Shown piece by piece: positions 26,180-33,915 of a DNA stretch of 64,000 nt (the first letter of the stretch is position 1; every line of letters starts with the position of its first letter). Origin of the DNA: Nostoc sp. ATCC 43529. GTDB lineage: Bacteria > Cyanobacteriota > Cyanobacteriia > Cyanobacteriales > Nostocaceae. The notes under the pieces were generated by a model. The model saw nothing but the letters and a program-made list of their open reading frames with translations, searched no databases and was not told the DNA's origin. The stretch spans positions 372,001-436,000 of the forward strand of contig LWTK01000046.1 of the NCBI GenBank assembly GCA_003326205.1, in the 5' to 3' direction. Made by a program: the position numbers and the translations under genes.

Positions 26180-27622
26180 TTAACTAGTTACCCACTGCAA
26201 AATTCCATTAGAAAATAAGTCAATTAATTTTTCTAAAGCCTTGACTTCACTAGATTTCAAAGCTTTCGACTTCAACAGATTTTGAATTTGCTTTTCCAAC
26301 TCTGGAGTTAAATTTTTAGTTTGAATAATTTCTTGAACGAAAGTATCAACTGTTAAAGATTGATAGAGTTCGTGGACTTGGGCGGCAACTCCCTGAGTAC
26401 TAAAACGAGACTGAACCCAATTTTGTGCAGCATTGCCATATTTCTCTCTCAAAATGCGGTTTTCTAATAGACTCCCAATAGCATTTTTCAAAGCATTAGA
26501 ATCCTGGGGAGGAACTAAAAGTCCAGTTTCGCCATGCACCACTGTATGCTGCAACCCTCCTACATCACTGGCAATTACAGGCGTTTTGGCTGCCATTGCT
26601 TCAATTGCAACTAAACCAAAAGGTTCGTAGTAACTCGGTACAATACAGACATCTCCTGCGGCATAGTAAGCAGGTAGCAGTGCTTGAGAAATTCGTCCGG
26701 TAAAATTAGTAACTGCTTCTAATCCTAATTCTTTTACCAAATTTTGAATGCGTTGTTGTTCTTGAAAATCTGCTCCACCTTCCCGGCTACCACCAACTAG
26801 ATACAGTTGAAATCCTGAAGGCAAACTAGCACAGGCTTTGACTAAAGTTTCAACTCCCTTGCGGCGATCGAAACGTCCTACATATAAAATTATCTGAGAA
26901 TCCGATGTAATTCCTAACTGCTGCCGAGCAACTTCTTTACTAATAGAACCAAAGTGTTCGGTATTAATCCCACAAGGAATAACTTTAATACGTCCATATT
27001 GCGAAATTAATTGACGCAGATCTTCTGCTTCTTGGGGACTAGTGGATATTACACAATCTGCTTGTTCTAAAATAGCTTTCTCCACACAATGACGAATTGC
27101 TGCAACTTGCGGTGGATTTTCTACATTACGATATTTAACTGCACCTATGGAATGATAGGTATGAACTTGAGGTAACCCCAGTTGAGATTTAAGTTCCAAT
27201 CCTACCCAACCAGAAAGCCAATAATTAGTATGAATTAATGTATACTTCCGCCCTGTTCGCTGCTGAAAATTTAGCCAAGCTTCAACAAATTCTGGTAGAT
27301 GTTCAAATAAATCATTTCTAGGAATGAATTCAGCTGGCCCTGCGGTTAGACGAATTGTACGACACCCTGGCGCTAATTCGACAATTTCTTGTTGGTTGGG
27401 GTGTTCGCGTCTGGTAAACATATCAACCTGACAGCCGCGTTTTGCTAATGCTAATCCTAATTCTCGCACGTAAACATTTTGACCACCTGCGCCTTCTTTA
27501 CCAATTTCAGCTGTTGGGTCTCCATGAACTGAAATTAGTGCATAAGTCGGTTGAGAACTTGGTGTTTCTAAAGCAGAATTTTCTAAAGATTTAACGGAAT
27601 TTAAAGAAGCAATAGTTTTCAT
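26180..27622 (-). CDS. spsA: Sucrose-phosphate synthase-type glycosyltransferase (GT4)
   Basis: 480 residues, GT-B fold. N-terminal motif ISVHGDPTAEIGKEGAGGQN with the glycine-rich NDP-sugar loop, YVRELGLALAKRGCQVDMFT, HTNYWLSGWVGLELK, then the C-terminal domain with YVGRFDRRKGVETLVKA, YEPFGLVAIEAMAAKTPVIA (the E-x7-E motif) and TGLLVPPQD. This matches the minimal cyanobacterial sucrose-phosphate synthases, which join UDP- or ADP-glucose to fructose-6-phosphate. The downstream SPP-like gene supports sucrose over other GT4 products. Lies after a hairpin terminator and the RHH gene, all on the minus strand. Confidence 0.85.
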   Translation of the reverse strand: MKTIASLNSVKSLENSALETPSSQPTYALISVHGDPTAEIGKEGAGGQNVYVRELGLALAKRGCQVDMFTRREHPNQQEIVELAPGCRTIRLTAGPAEFIPRNDLFEHLPEFVEAWLNFQQRTGRKYTLIHTNYWLSGWVGLELKSQLGLPQVHTYHSIGAVKYRNVENPPQVAAIRHCVEKAILEQADCVISTSPQEAEDLRQLISQYGRIKVIPCGINTEHFGSISKEVARQQLGITSDSQIILYVGRFDRRKGVETLVKACASLPSGFQLYLVGGSREGGADFQEQQRIQNLVKELGLEAVTNFTGRISQALLPAYYAAGDVCIVPSYYEPFGLVAIEAMAAKTPVIASDVGGLQHTVVHGETGLLVPPQDSNALKNAIGSLLENRILREKYGNAAQNWVQSRFSTQGVAAQVHELYQSLTVDTFVQEIIQTKNLTPELEKQIQNLLKSKALKSSEVKALEKLIDLFSNGILQWVTS

Positions 27623-27667
27623 ACTTGAAATTTACTTATGAATGATGAGAAAATTTCATTAAGAGCT

Positions 27668-27695
27668 AACTTGTAAAAAAATAATTTTACAAGTT
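27668..27695 (-). terminator. Hairpin after the RHH gene
   Basis: Perfect 11-bp stem AACTTGTAAAA/TTTTACAAGTT around a six-base loop. It overlaps the stop codon of the RHH gene and lies about 45 bp before spsA. The T-rich side fits a weak intrinsic terminator; attenuation of spsA is also possible. Confidence 0.5.
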
Positions 27696-27915
27696 ATCTT
27701 GCATCTAAACAAATGTGTAAAAACCTTCTAGGGAACATACCCAGATAGTTTTTATTTAAACTTTTACTAGTTTGAGATTGTTCTGGAAAAGAATCAATTA
27801 GTAGCCGAACTGCTTCATGTATTGTTATCTGATGCTTGACTGCATAAATTTTCAGCTTACGATACTCTTCTTTACTAAGAACAATATGAGAAATATTTAT
27901 TGAAGAACGAGACAT
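27694..27915 (-). CDS. Small ribbon-helix-helix-like regulator
   Basis: 73 residues from ATG 27915, preceded by a GAGGGA ribosome site; a longer frame to 27930 lacks one. Pattern: a short beta strand (INISHIVLSKEEYRKLK) followed by helix-turn-helix-like text (IYAVKHQITIHEAVRLLIDS), as in CopG/Arc-type DNA-binding proteins. A basic tail ends the protein. No toxin gene adjoins it. A cluster of three 11-bp direct repeats lies 76 bp upstream (27991-28023), matching others beside the two-component genes, so it may belong to the same regulon. Confidence 0.6.
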   Translation of the reverse strand: MSRSSINISHIVLSKEEYRKLKIYAVKHQITIHEAVRLLIDSFPEQSQTSKSLNKNYLGMFPRRFLHICLDAR

Positions 27916-27990
27916 AAAAATTTCCCTCAAGCTGAAAATGAACTTCCAAAACTTGCTTTGTTGTGGATATTACACTTTATAAGTTGGGAT

Positions 27991-28023
27991 ATCGGTTAAT
28001 AATTGGGTAGAAATCGGGTATTT
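27991..28023 (+). promoter_or_regulatory. Three 11-bp direct repeats, cluster 1 (ATCGGKTA)
   Basis: ATCGGTTAATA, ATTGGGTAGAA, ATCGGGTATTT at 27991, 28002 and 28013: exact 11-bp period. It lies about 76 bp upstream of the RHH gene start. Spacing of about one helical turn in direct orientation is the usual layout for OmpR/PhoB-type response regulator sites. Confidence 0.6.
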
Positions 28024-28254
28024 AATTTATTTAAAATATTAAATAAAAATTAAAATTCCCCAAGTCAATAATTAAATTGATTTGGAGAATTGTGGTGTAA
28101 AAGAGGTTAATTTCAGTATAGCAATTCCAACTTGAATCTGAGAAATCACGGAGACTAAAAGTATATATTCACAAGCTTTTTTTCAGCGATTCACTCTCTC
28201 ACCAAATTATTTTAGGATTGCCATGATAGTAGTTTAACAATCAGTTGTGGAGAT

Positions 28255-28287
28255 AAAGGGTAAATATTAGGTAGAAATCGGTTAGTG
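28255..28287 (+). promoter_or_regulatory. Three 11-bp direct repeats, cluster 2 (degenerate)
   Basis: AAAGGGTAAAT, ATTAGGTAGAA, ATCGGTTAGTG at 28255, 28266 and 28277, same period and core as the clusters at 27991 and 29303. It ends three bases before the response-regulator stop codon. The first unit is the weakest match. Confidence 0.5.
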
Positions 28288-28289
28288 TT

Positions 28290-28973
28290 CTAAAGCTGCT
28301 TGAGACGATAACCCAATCCATGAACTGTTTCAATAAAATCATCAGGCGCACCTGCTTCTTTAAGCTTATATCGCAAACTCTTAATATGAGACTTAACAGT
28401 TTCTTCGCTGGGTGGGTCATCAAGAGACCAAATACGCTCAATAATTCCGGCTCGACTTAGCACCCGCCGACCGCTAGAAACCATTAGTTCTAACAAGGCA
28501 AATTCTTTGGGCGTTAATTGTAGGGGTTGGTCAGCATAAGTAACTTCATAAGTGCTGGGATTTAAACGCAGACTACCCCAACCAAGGTCTGGAAATGATG
28601 TTGCAGCACTGTTGCGGCGTAATAGTGCGCGAACGCGAGCCATTAGCTCTGGCATTTCAAAAGGTTTTACCATATAGTCGTCTGCCCCAGCGTCCAACCC
28701 AGTAACTTTGTCAGCAAGGGTGTCGCGTGCTGTTAACATGAGGACGGGTATTGTGTGGTTACGCGATCGCAACCTTTGACAAAAACTCACACCATCTAAC
28801 TTGGGCAACGTAATATCTAGCACCACCAAATCATATTCCAACCCCTTAATACAATCCCACGCTTCTTCTCCATCTTGGGCTATATCTACCACATATTGAC
28901 GGTCATTCAGGGCATCCATAAGCATTTCTGCTAGCTGGACATCATCTTCAACTACCAAAATCCGCATTTCCAA
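28290..28973 (-). CDS. OmpR-family response regulator
   Basis: 227 residues. Receiver domain (residues 3-118) with acidic pocket E9-D10-D11, phosphoacceptor D53 in LVVLDITLPKLDG, and K in YMVKPFEMPEL; then a winged-helix domain (residues about 130-225) with LTPKEFALLELMVSSGRRVL and VKSHIKSLRYKLKEAG, ending GLGYRL. Divergent from the CHASE3 histidine kinase 440 bp away, its likely partner. Clusters of 11-bp direct repeats flank it on both sides, so autoregulation is plausible (inference). Confidence 0.94.
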   Translation of the reverse strand: MEMRILVVEDDVQLAEMLMDALNDRQYVVDIAQDGEEAWDCIKGLEYDLVVLDITLPKLDGVSFCQRLRSRNHTIPVLMLTARDTLADKVTGLDAGADDYMVKPFEMPELMARVRALLRRNSAATSFPDLGWGSLRLNPSTYEVTYADQPLQLTPKEFALLELMVSSGRRVLSRAGIIERIWSLDDPPSEETVKSHIKSLRYKLKEAGAPDDFIETVHGLGYRLKQL

Positions 28974-29302
28974 AATATTTGTTAATCAAAAGACTACGAT
29001 AAATTCCAATACATAACCTTATAGCAAGTTGCATTCAAAAATAGTAACTGAGATATGGGGAGATGAGGAGATGAGGAGTAGAGGGGCAGGGGAGCAGGGG
29101 AGAATAACTCAGCCTGTAGTTCTATACCAGATCCTACCCTACAGGAATGCACTACCCAACCCACTAGTCTCCAAATCATTACGGAGAACGGCGTTAACCG
29201 AGAATGAATTTTCTGATTATTGGGATTGTTATAGATTTATGGAAAACAAAATGTAGATGATTTTTTTACATTAAATATATTTAAATACTTAAAAGTTAAA
29301 AT
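28974..29302. other. Divergent promoter region between response regulator and kinase
   Basis: No gene. Contains an STRR tract (ggggagatgagg, agaggggcagggg units at about 29055-29105) and, beyond it, AT-rich sequence leading to the direct-repeat cluster at 29303-29335. Confidence 0.45.
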
Positions 29303-29335
29303 ATCGGTTAAAAATCGGGTATAAATCGGTTAGTT
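29303..29335 (+). promoter_or_regulatory. Three 11-bp direct repeats, cluster 3 (ATCGGKTA)
   Basis: ATCGGTTAAAA, ATCGGGTATAA, ATCGGTTAGTT at 29303, 29314 and 29325. All three keep ATCGG and TA. It lies about 79 bp upstream of the kinase start and 330 bp upstream of the response-regulator start. Best of the three clusters. Confidence 0.65.
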
Positions 29336-29413
29336 AAAAGTAATTCTTAACTCAGCTTTTAGTGAAATAATCTTTACTATAATGTAAGGTCTTGGATGAA
29401 TTATTGATTTTTT

Positions 29414-30814
29414 ATGAAATGGTTGCTAGGAGGGAAATGGATTGCTTCTGGCTTCGGCTTATCTTTATTATTAATGGGAGTAATTAGTATAATTTCTTAC
29501 CAAAATGCTACTCAGCTAATTACAAGTAGCAATAAAGTTAAGGATACAAATGAGGTAATGAAAAAGATTACTGATATATTTGCGACACTAACTGATGCAG
29601 AAGCAGGACGTAGAGGTTATATCCTGTATGGAGAAGAATCAGAACTCAAACGTTACTATCAAGCAATGGAAAGCCTAGATACTAAAGTCAAAAAATTGCA
29701 GCAACAACTTGCTGATGACTCCTATCAACAACAGCAATTAACGAAGCTAAAATTCCTCATTCATGAACGAGTCGAACTATCTAAACAGTCTATAAACCTC
29801 AAACAGTTAGGTAAATCAAGCTTTGCTATTCAAGCACCTATAGTTACTCAAAGCAATCAAAATCGTAGTCAAATTCGTGAAACACTTACCCAAATGCAAG
29901 CAAGGGAAGAACAGTTACTACAAATTTCAGTCAGACATTCCCAAGAAAATATTCGCAACCGGATGTTGATAGAATTGCTTGGTACTTTCTTGAGTTTTGC
30001 CATTTTATTAGGTGTTTATGCTTTACTATATCAACAATTAGTCAAGCGTCAGCAAGCGGAAGCTATTCAAAGGACTTTAGCCCAAGAAAAAGAACTTAGT
30101 GAATTAAAGTTGCGCTTTTTTTCAATGGTATCTCATGAATTCCGCACCCCATTGAGTATTATTTTAGGATCGGCTCAACTATTAGCTCAAAGTAATCAGC
30201 AGTGGACAGAAGAGAAAAAACTTAAAAATTTGCATCGCATTCAATCATCAGCTAGGTCAATGAATCAGCTACTAACTGATATTTTAACTTTGACTAGGGC
30301 AGAAGCTGGTAAATTAGAATTTCATCCAAAATTAATTGATTTAGAAGCATTTTGCATTAATTTGATAGAAGATATTCAATTTTCTAATCAACATCAGCAT
30401 ACTATTAAATTTATTAATGAAAGTAACTGTACTCATGCTAAATTAGATGAAAATTTACTGTATTCAATCTTGACTAATTTACTCTCAAATGCTATGAAAT
30501 ATTCATCTCCAAAACAAAGCATTTTTTTAAGTCTTAGTTGCGAAACAGACGCAATATTTTTCCAAATTAAAGATAATGGTATAGGAATTCCTTCAGAATT
30601 TAAACAGCATTTATTTGAGCCTTTTCATCGTGCTAATAATGTAGGTAAAGTTGTTGGCAGTGGACTAGGATTAGCTGTAGTGAAAAAGTGTTTAGAAATA
30701 CATAATGGAGAAATTTCTATAAATAGTGAGGTAGGAATTGGAACAATTTTTACAATAAAAATTCCCCAGGATTTAATATTAATAGCTAAGAGTAAGCTAA
30801 ACAGTCAGTGTTAA
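29414..30814 (+). CDS. CHASE3-domain sensor histidine kinase
   Basis: 466 residues. TM1 at residues 11-28 (IASGFGLSLLLMGVISII), an extracellular CHASE3 domain (about 30-180, with DAEAGRRGYILYGEES), TM2 (about 188-206), HisKA with H-box MVSHEFRTPLSIILG, and HATPase with N-box LLSNAMKYSS, G1 DNGIGIP, F-box LFEPFHR and G2 GSGLGLAV. Senses an unknown external signal and should phosphorylate the divergent OmpR-family regulator. There is no HAMP linker, as usual for cyanobacterial CHASE3 kinases. Confidence 0.93.
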   Translation: MKWLLGGKWIASGFGLSLLLMGVISIISYQNATQLITSSNKVKDTNEVMKKITDIFATLTDAEAGRRGYILYGEESELKRYYQAMESLDTKVKKLQQQLADDSYQQQQLTKLKFLIHERVELSKQSINLKQLGKSSFAIQAPIVTQSNQNRSQIRETLTQMQAREEQLLQISVRHSQENIRNRMLIELLGTFLSFAILLGVYALLYQQLVKRQQAEAIQRTLAQEKELSELKLRFFSMVSHEFRTPLSIILGSAQLLAQSNQQWTEEKKLKNLHRIQSSARSMNQLLTDILTLTRAEAGKLEFHPKLIDLEAFCINLIEDIQFSNQHQHTIKFINESNCTHAKLDENLLYSILTNLLSNAMKYSSPKQSIFLSLSCETDAIFFQIKDNGIGIPSEFKQHLFEPFHRANNVGKVVGSGLGLAVVKKCLEIHNGEISINSEVGIGTIFTIKIPQDLILIAKSKLNSQC

Positions 30815-30818
30815 GTGT

Positions 30819-30980
30819 ATACTGAGAAGCTGGATACCTGGGATTAAATTAAATACAATTTATGCCAAGCTGTTAGCCACATATTTGATGCTGACGGCTT
30901 TGGGAACGTCGCTAATGGCAGGTTATATCCTGTGGTCGTTCTATGATTACTTCATGCGATCGCTTATCATAAATGTCTGA
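30819..30980 (+). pseudogene. N-terminal remnant of another membrane sensor kinase
   Basis: Open stretch without a start, in a frame reading ILRSWIPGIKLNTIYAKLLA then TYLMLTALGTSLMAGYILW, SFYDYFM, ending at TGA 30978-30980. This resembles the first transmembrane helix and flank of cyanobacterial sensor kinases; the rest of the gene is absent. It follows directly after the intact kinase. Recognition is by similarity of the helix and flanks only. Confidence 0.4.
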
Positions 30981-31309
30981 AATGTTCTCACGTTCACCCC
31001 ATCTACAAGCTTTGCGCCAAAAAATGAAATTAGAATGAAATTTTTCTCTGTCAAAAGATGGATATATGCATTAGTAGTAAGTGAGTTGTAGTATTTTTTA
31101 ATACTTAGATGGCATGGTCTGGCTTTATGAAGATATGAAGCAGACAAATCCAGAGTATCAAAGTTGGCTGTGCTGAGGTTTTAGCCCTAAATAGGTAAAA
31201 AAGCGATCGCACCACAGTTTCTTGTATCTCAGTAAATAGGTGTTGGATCGTAGAAAAGTGCTGAAAATGCAGCGACACGATATCTTAGAAGTGGGAAATA
31301 CTATAATGA
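30981..31309. other. Spacer upstream of xisH
   Basis: About 330 bp, no gene seen. One HIP1 site (31203-31210) and the probable xisH promoter. Confidence 0.4.
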
Positions 31310-31735
31310 ATGCCCATGTCTGCTAGAGATGTCTTTCATGAGGTTGTGAAAATAGCTTTACAAAAGGACGGTTGGCAGATAACTCATGATCCACTTTTGT
31401 TTAACGTGGGTGGGGTAAAAATGTCAATTGATTTAGCAGCAGAAAAACTGATTGCAGCAGAAAGAGAAAATGAAAAAATTGCTGTTGAAGTTAAGGGTTT
31501 TCTAGAGAAATCTTCTGCTATCTCAGAATTCCACACAGCGTTGGGTCAGTTTATCAATTATAGAGGTGCATTAAGGCGACGAGATCCAGAGCGGATTTTA
31601 TATTTAGCCGTACCCTTGACGACTTACAGAACATTTTTTCAACTTGATTTTCCCAAAGAAATGGTAGAAGAAAATCGAGTCAACATGATTGTTTATGATG
31701 TTGAAAACGAGGTGATTATTGAATGGAAAAAATAG
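31310..31735 (+). CDS. xisH: XisH family protein (fdxN element excision controlling factor homologue)
   Basis: 141 residues, family length. Conserved text ARDVFHEVVKIALQKDGWQI, then MSIDLAAEKLIAAERENEKI and IAVEVKGF, which fits a PD-(D/E)xK nuclease core (Asp of SIDLAAE, Glu-x-Lys of EVK), and later SEFHTALGQFINYR and ERILYLAVP. In Anabaena xisH acts with xisF and xisI in excision of the fdxN element, but homologue pairs occur widely without that element. Here xisI overlaps by 13 bases, and no xisF recombinase or nif gene is nearby. The start is ATG 31310 or the in-frame ATG at 31316. Confidence 0.9.
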   Translation: MPMSARDVFHEVVKIALQKDGWQITHDPLLFNVGGVKMSIDLAAEKLIAAERENEKIAVEVKGFLEKSSAISEFHTALGQFINYRGALRRRDPERILYLAVPLTTYRTFFQLDFPKEMVEENRVNMIVYDVENEVIIEWKK

Positions 31736-32058
31736 TACGATATCGCCAGATTGTACAACAGATGCTTTCAGAGTATGGTAAACAAAAACCTGCTTACGGG
31801 AATATTGAAGTTGAGACAATTTTTGACACCGAACGAGACCATTACCAAATTGTTTATGTAGGTTGGGAAGGTCAAGACTGGGTACACAGTTGTATCATAC
31901 ACATCGATATTAAAGGTGGTAAAATTTGGCTGCAATGGAATGGTACGGAGGATGATATTGCAGCTGATTTGGTGAATGCTGGAGTTCCAAAGGAAGATAT
32001 TGTTTTAGGATTTCAGTCACCATTTATGCGGCAGTTTACCGAATATGCTGTGGGTTAA
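31723..32058 (+). CDS. xisI: XisI family protein
   Basis: 111 residues, family length. Motifs: YRQIVQQMLSEYGKQKPAYG, VETIFDTERDHYQIVYVGW, IHIDIKGGKIWLQWNGTEDD and the end FMRQFTEYAVG. It overlaps the end of xisH by 13 bases in another frame, so the two are coupled and probably act as a complex. Molecular function is not established; an antitoxin-like or regulatory partner of the nuclease-like XisH is one possibility (inference). Confidence 0.9.
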   Translation: MEKIVRYRQIVQQMLSEYGKQKPAYGNIEVETIFDTERDHYQIVYVGWEGQDWVHSCIIHIDIKGGKIWLQWNGTEDDIAADLVNAGVPKEDIVLGFQSPFMRQFTEYAVG

Positions 32059-32189
32059 TGTGGAAATGTTAGCATAATTGGCTGTAATGAAGTGCGTAGG
32101 TGTAGCCCCTCGTAGACATCGTATTTCCAAAAGCTCTCCTTAATTTAGCAGATGGAGCGATCGCTCCTCCAGTTGTACCCGTCGCTGGC

Positions 32190-32310
32190 TCTCCTTTCCA
32201 AGGGGGGAACCAGAATCAAAGTCCCTCTTTTTAAGAGGGATTTAGGGAGATCTAGAACATTTTGCTACCAAAAAGAGGACTTTTCAAACATGCTCTTAAT
32301 GGGTAACACA
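32190..32310. repeat. Dispersed repeat (CTCTCCTTTCC...GAGGACTTTTCAAACAT)
   Basis: Part of the 370-bp gap after xisI. It holds ggctctcctttccaaggggg, a CCCTCTTTTTAAGAGGG hairpin (about 32223-32239), and ttttgctaccaaaaag, gacttttcaaacatgctctt. The last part is matched at 51953-52015 (ttttgttaccgacacc, gacttttcaagcatcctctt). Remaining gap sequence holds one HIP1-containing palindrome (GGAGCGATCGCTCC, 32155-32168) and no gene. Confidence 0.6.
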
Positions 32311-32428
32311 GCAGAATTCAGAAATCCCTAGCCATATATTCACCAAACTACCAAGGCATTCTTAATATTTGGTGAGTTTCTTTTATCCTAAATAATGTAA
32401 ATTTTCTGTAGTTATCAGGTAAATCATA

Positions 32429-33397
32429 ATGATTAGTGGAATTTTTGAAAATTGTGTTGGCTCAAAGGATATAGAAGCTACTCTAAAATATTGGAATGAA
32501 TTCGGCTATCGAGAGGTCAACAGGGGAGAATTTCCCCTAGAAAAGGCGAAATTACTCTACGGTCATGCCTCAGATTTAACATCAGTGCGGCTGCAAAATG
32601 GCAACTCATCAGCTCATGGATTGGTGCGGGTAATGTGGTGGAAACAACCGCGCAATGAAGGTTTAAGTGATACCTTGCCAGTGGTGGAAGGTAGCCGTTG
32701 GTTTGCTTCTTTGACTCAAGATATTTATGCGATCGCCGATGCTTTTGCTGACGACAAAGCCAACGATGGAGACTGGATTTATACCGAACCAGTCCGGGGA
32801 ATTGAGTTTATTGGGAATGCGGGGACGGGATTATATAACCGCTTTGTTGGTGTCAGAGAAATGTTTATAATTGGCAAGGAGACACGACAAGCATTTTTCC
32901 AGCGATATAACTACGATCGCCCTGGTTACGGTACTATTAATCGCGATTCTGGACTATTAGTGAGCGAGGGGACTCACTCAAGTTTCATTACTTCTGACCA
33001 TAGCCTCACCTCATTTTACACAGAGGTTTTTGGACTTATACCATCAGAGAATAACCCCAAGTTATCTGGTTATAAAAACCCCTCAACTCGACAGATTTTG
33101 ATGCTTGAAGAAGGGCAAGAATTTTATCTTTCAGTTTTCGCTTCACCAAAGACCAATGTCGGAGTTTTTCAAGTTTATAGCCCACTTTATCCTACAAGCG
33201 ATCGCCGCGAATACGCTCAACCAGGTTCTTTAGGCATAAGCCTTTTCACTTATCAAGTTGAAAACATTGAGGCTTTTCATCAACGCGTCATCACCAGCAA
33301 CGCTACTAACGTTACACCCATCGTCCCTAACGAATTTGGCGAACCCTCTTTTGGATTAATTGCACCCGATGGTATGTACTGGGTAATCGTTGGCTAG
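32429..33397 (+). CDS. VOC (glyoxalase/bleomycin resistance) superfamily protein, two-domain
   Basis: 322 residues with two VOC-like modules: N-terminal (IFENCVGSKDIEATLKYWNE, FGYREV) and C-terminal (SSFITSDHSLTSFYTEVFGL, EGQEFYLSVF, GISLFTYQVENIEAFHQRV, GEPSFGLIAPDGMYWVIV). Members bind a metal and act on small molecules (dioxygenases, lyases, isomerases) or bind drugs. Metal ligands cannot be assigned with confidence. Stands alone and is convergent with the VOC/acetolactate decarboxylase pair. Confidence 0.75.
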   Translation: MISGIFENCVGSKDIEATLKYWNEFGYREVNRGEFPLEKAKLLYGHASDLTSVRLQNGNSSAHGLVRVMWWKQPRNEGLSDTLPVVEGSRWFASLTQDIYAIADAFADDKANDGDWIYTEPVRGIEFIGNAGTGLYNRFVGVREMFIIGKETRQAFFQRYNYDRPGYGTINRDSGLLVSEGTHSSFITSDHSLTSFYTEVFGLIPSENNPKLSGYKNPSTRQILMLEEGQEFYLSVFASPKTNVGVFQVYSPLYPTSDRREYAQPGSLGISLFTYQVENIEAFHQRVITSNATNVTPIVPNEFGEPSFGLIAPDGMYWVIVG

Positions 33398-33485
33398 TCT
33401 GGGGACTGGGGACTGGGGACTGGCCAATCAGGATTTATTCTCCTTGTCTCCCTTGTCTCCCCATCTCCCCATCCCCCATCCCCAA
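33398..33485. repeat. STRR tract between convergent genes
   Basis: Units ggggactggggactgg on one side and ctccccatctccccatcccc on the other can pair into a hairpin between the two convergent genes. Confidence 0.5.
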
Positions 33486-33494
33486 TGCCCTAAA

Positions 33495-33896
33495 TTAAAC
33501 CTCTCTACCGTCTGTATGTGAGGAATTGAACGTCAATATATAGCCGTCTGGCCCAGTCAAGGTAAATGAACTGTGGATTCTGCCTGGTTCGATCTCAGAA
33601 ACAGCGAGTCCCCATTCTCTCAAAGCATCTCTAGTAGCAAAAACATCATCTACCATCAAATCAAAAGGTGCCTTAGTTCCAAAACTAATAGGTTCTGGTG
33701 TTGTTCTCAACACTAAATGCGTTCCTCCCCGTAATTCTAAAACAGCTACATGTTCTGATTGAGTAATTAACCGCAGTCCTATTTTGACGAAAAATTCGCT
33801 AGCCTCAGGTACATTACACACATACAATCTCACATGACCAATGGCCACAGGAGGACGAGTATCTTTTTCTTTGGCAATAGTTTCTGATAGTGGCAT
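33495..33896 (-). CDS. Single-domain VOC family protein
   Basis: 133 residues. One VOC fold: IGHVRLYVCNVPEASEFFVK, IGLRLITQSEHVAVLELRGG, APFDLMVDDVFATRDALRE and TGPDGYILTFNSSH. The HVRLYV histidine and the later Glu of LELRGG are candidate metal ligands. It begins 19 bases after the acetolactate decarboxylase stop, so both are probably cotranscribed. Function not assignable. Confidence 0.8.
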   Translation of the reverse strand: MPLSETIAKEKDTRPPVAIGHVRLYVCNVPEASEFFVKIGLRLITQSEHVAVLELRGGTHLVLRTTPEPISFGTKAPFDLMVDDVFATRDALREWGLAVSEIEPGRIHSSFTLTGPDGYILTFNSSHTDGREV

Positions 33897-33915
33897 GGAT
33901 TTAATTCAAAAATAT

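Noticed and set aside
28241..28441. Minus-strand frame overlapping the response-regulator end
   Set aside because: Shadow of the response-regulator gene in another frame.
31310..32058. An fdxN-type excision element
   Set aside because: xisF and nif genes and direct-repeat excision borders were not seen.
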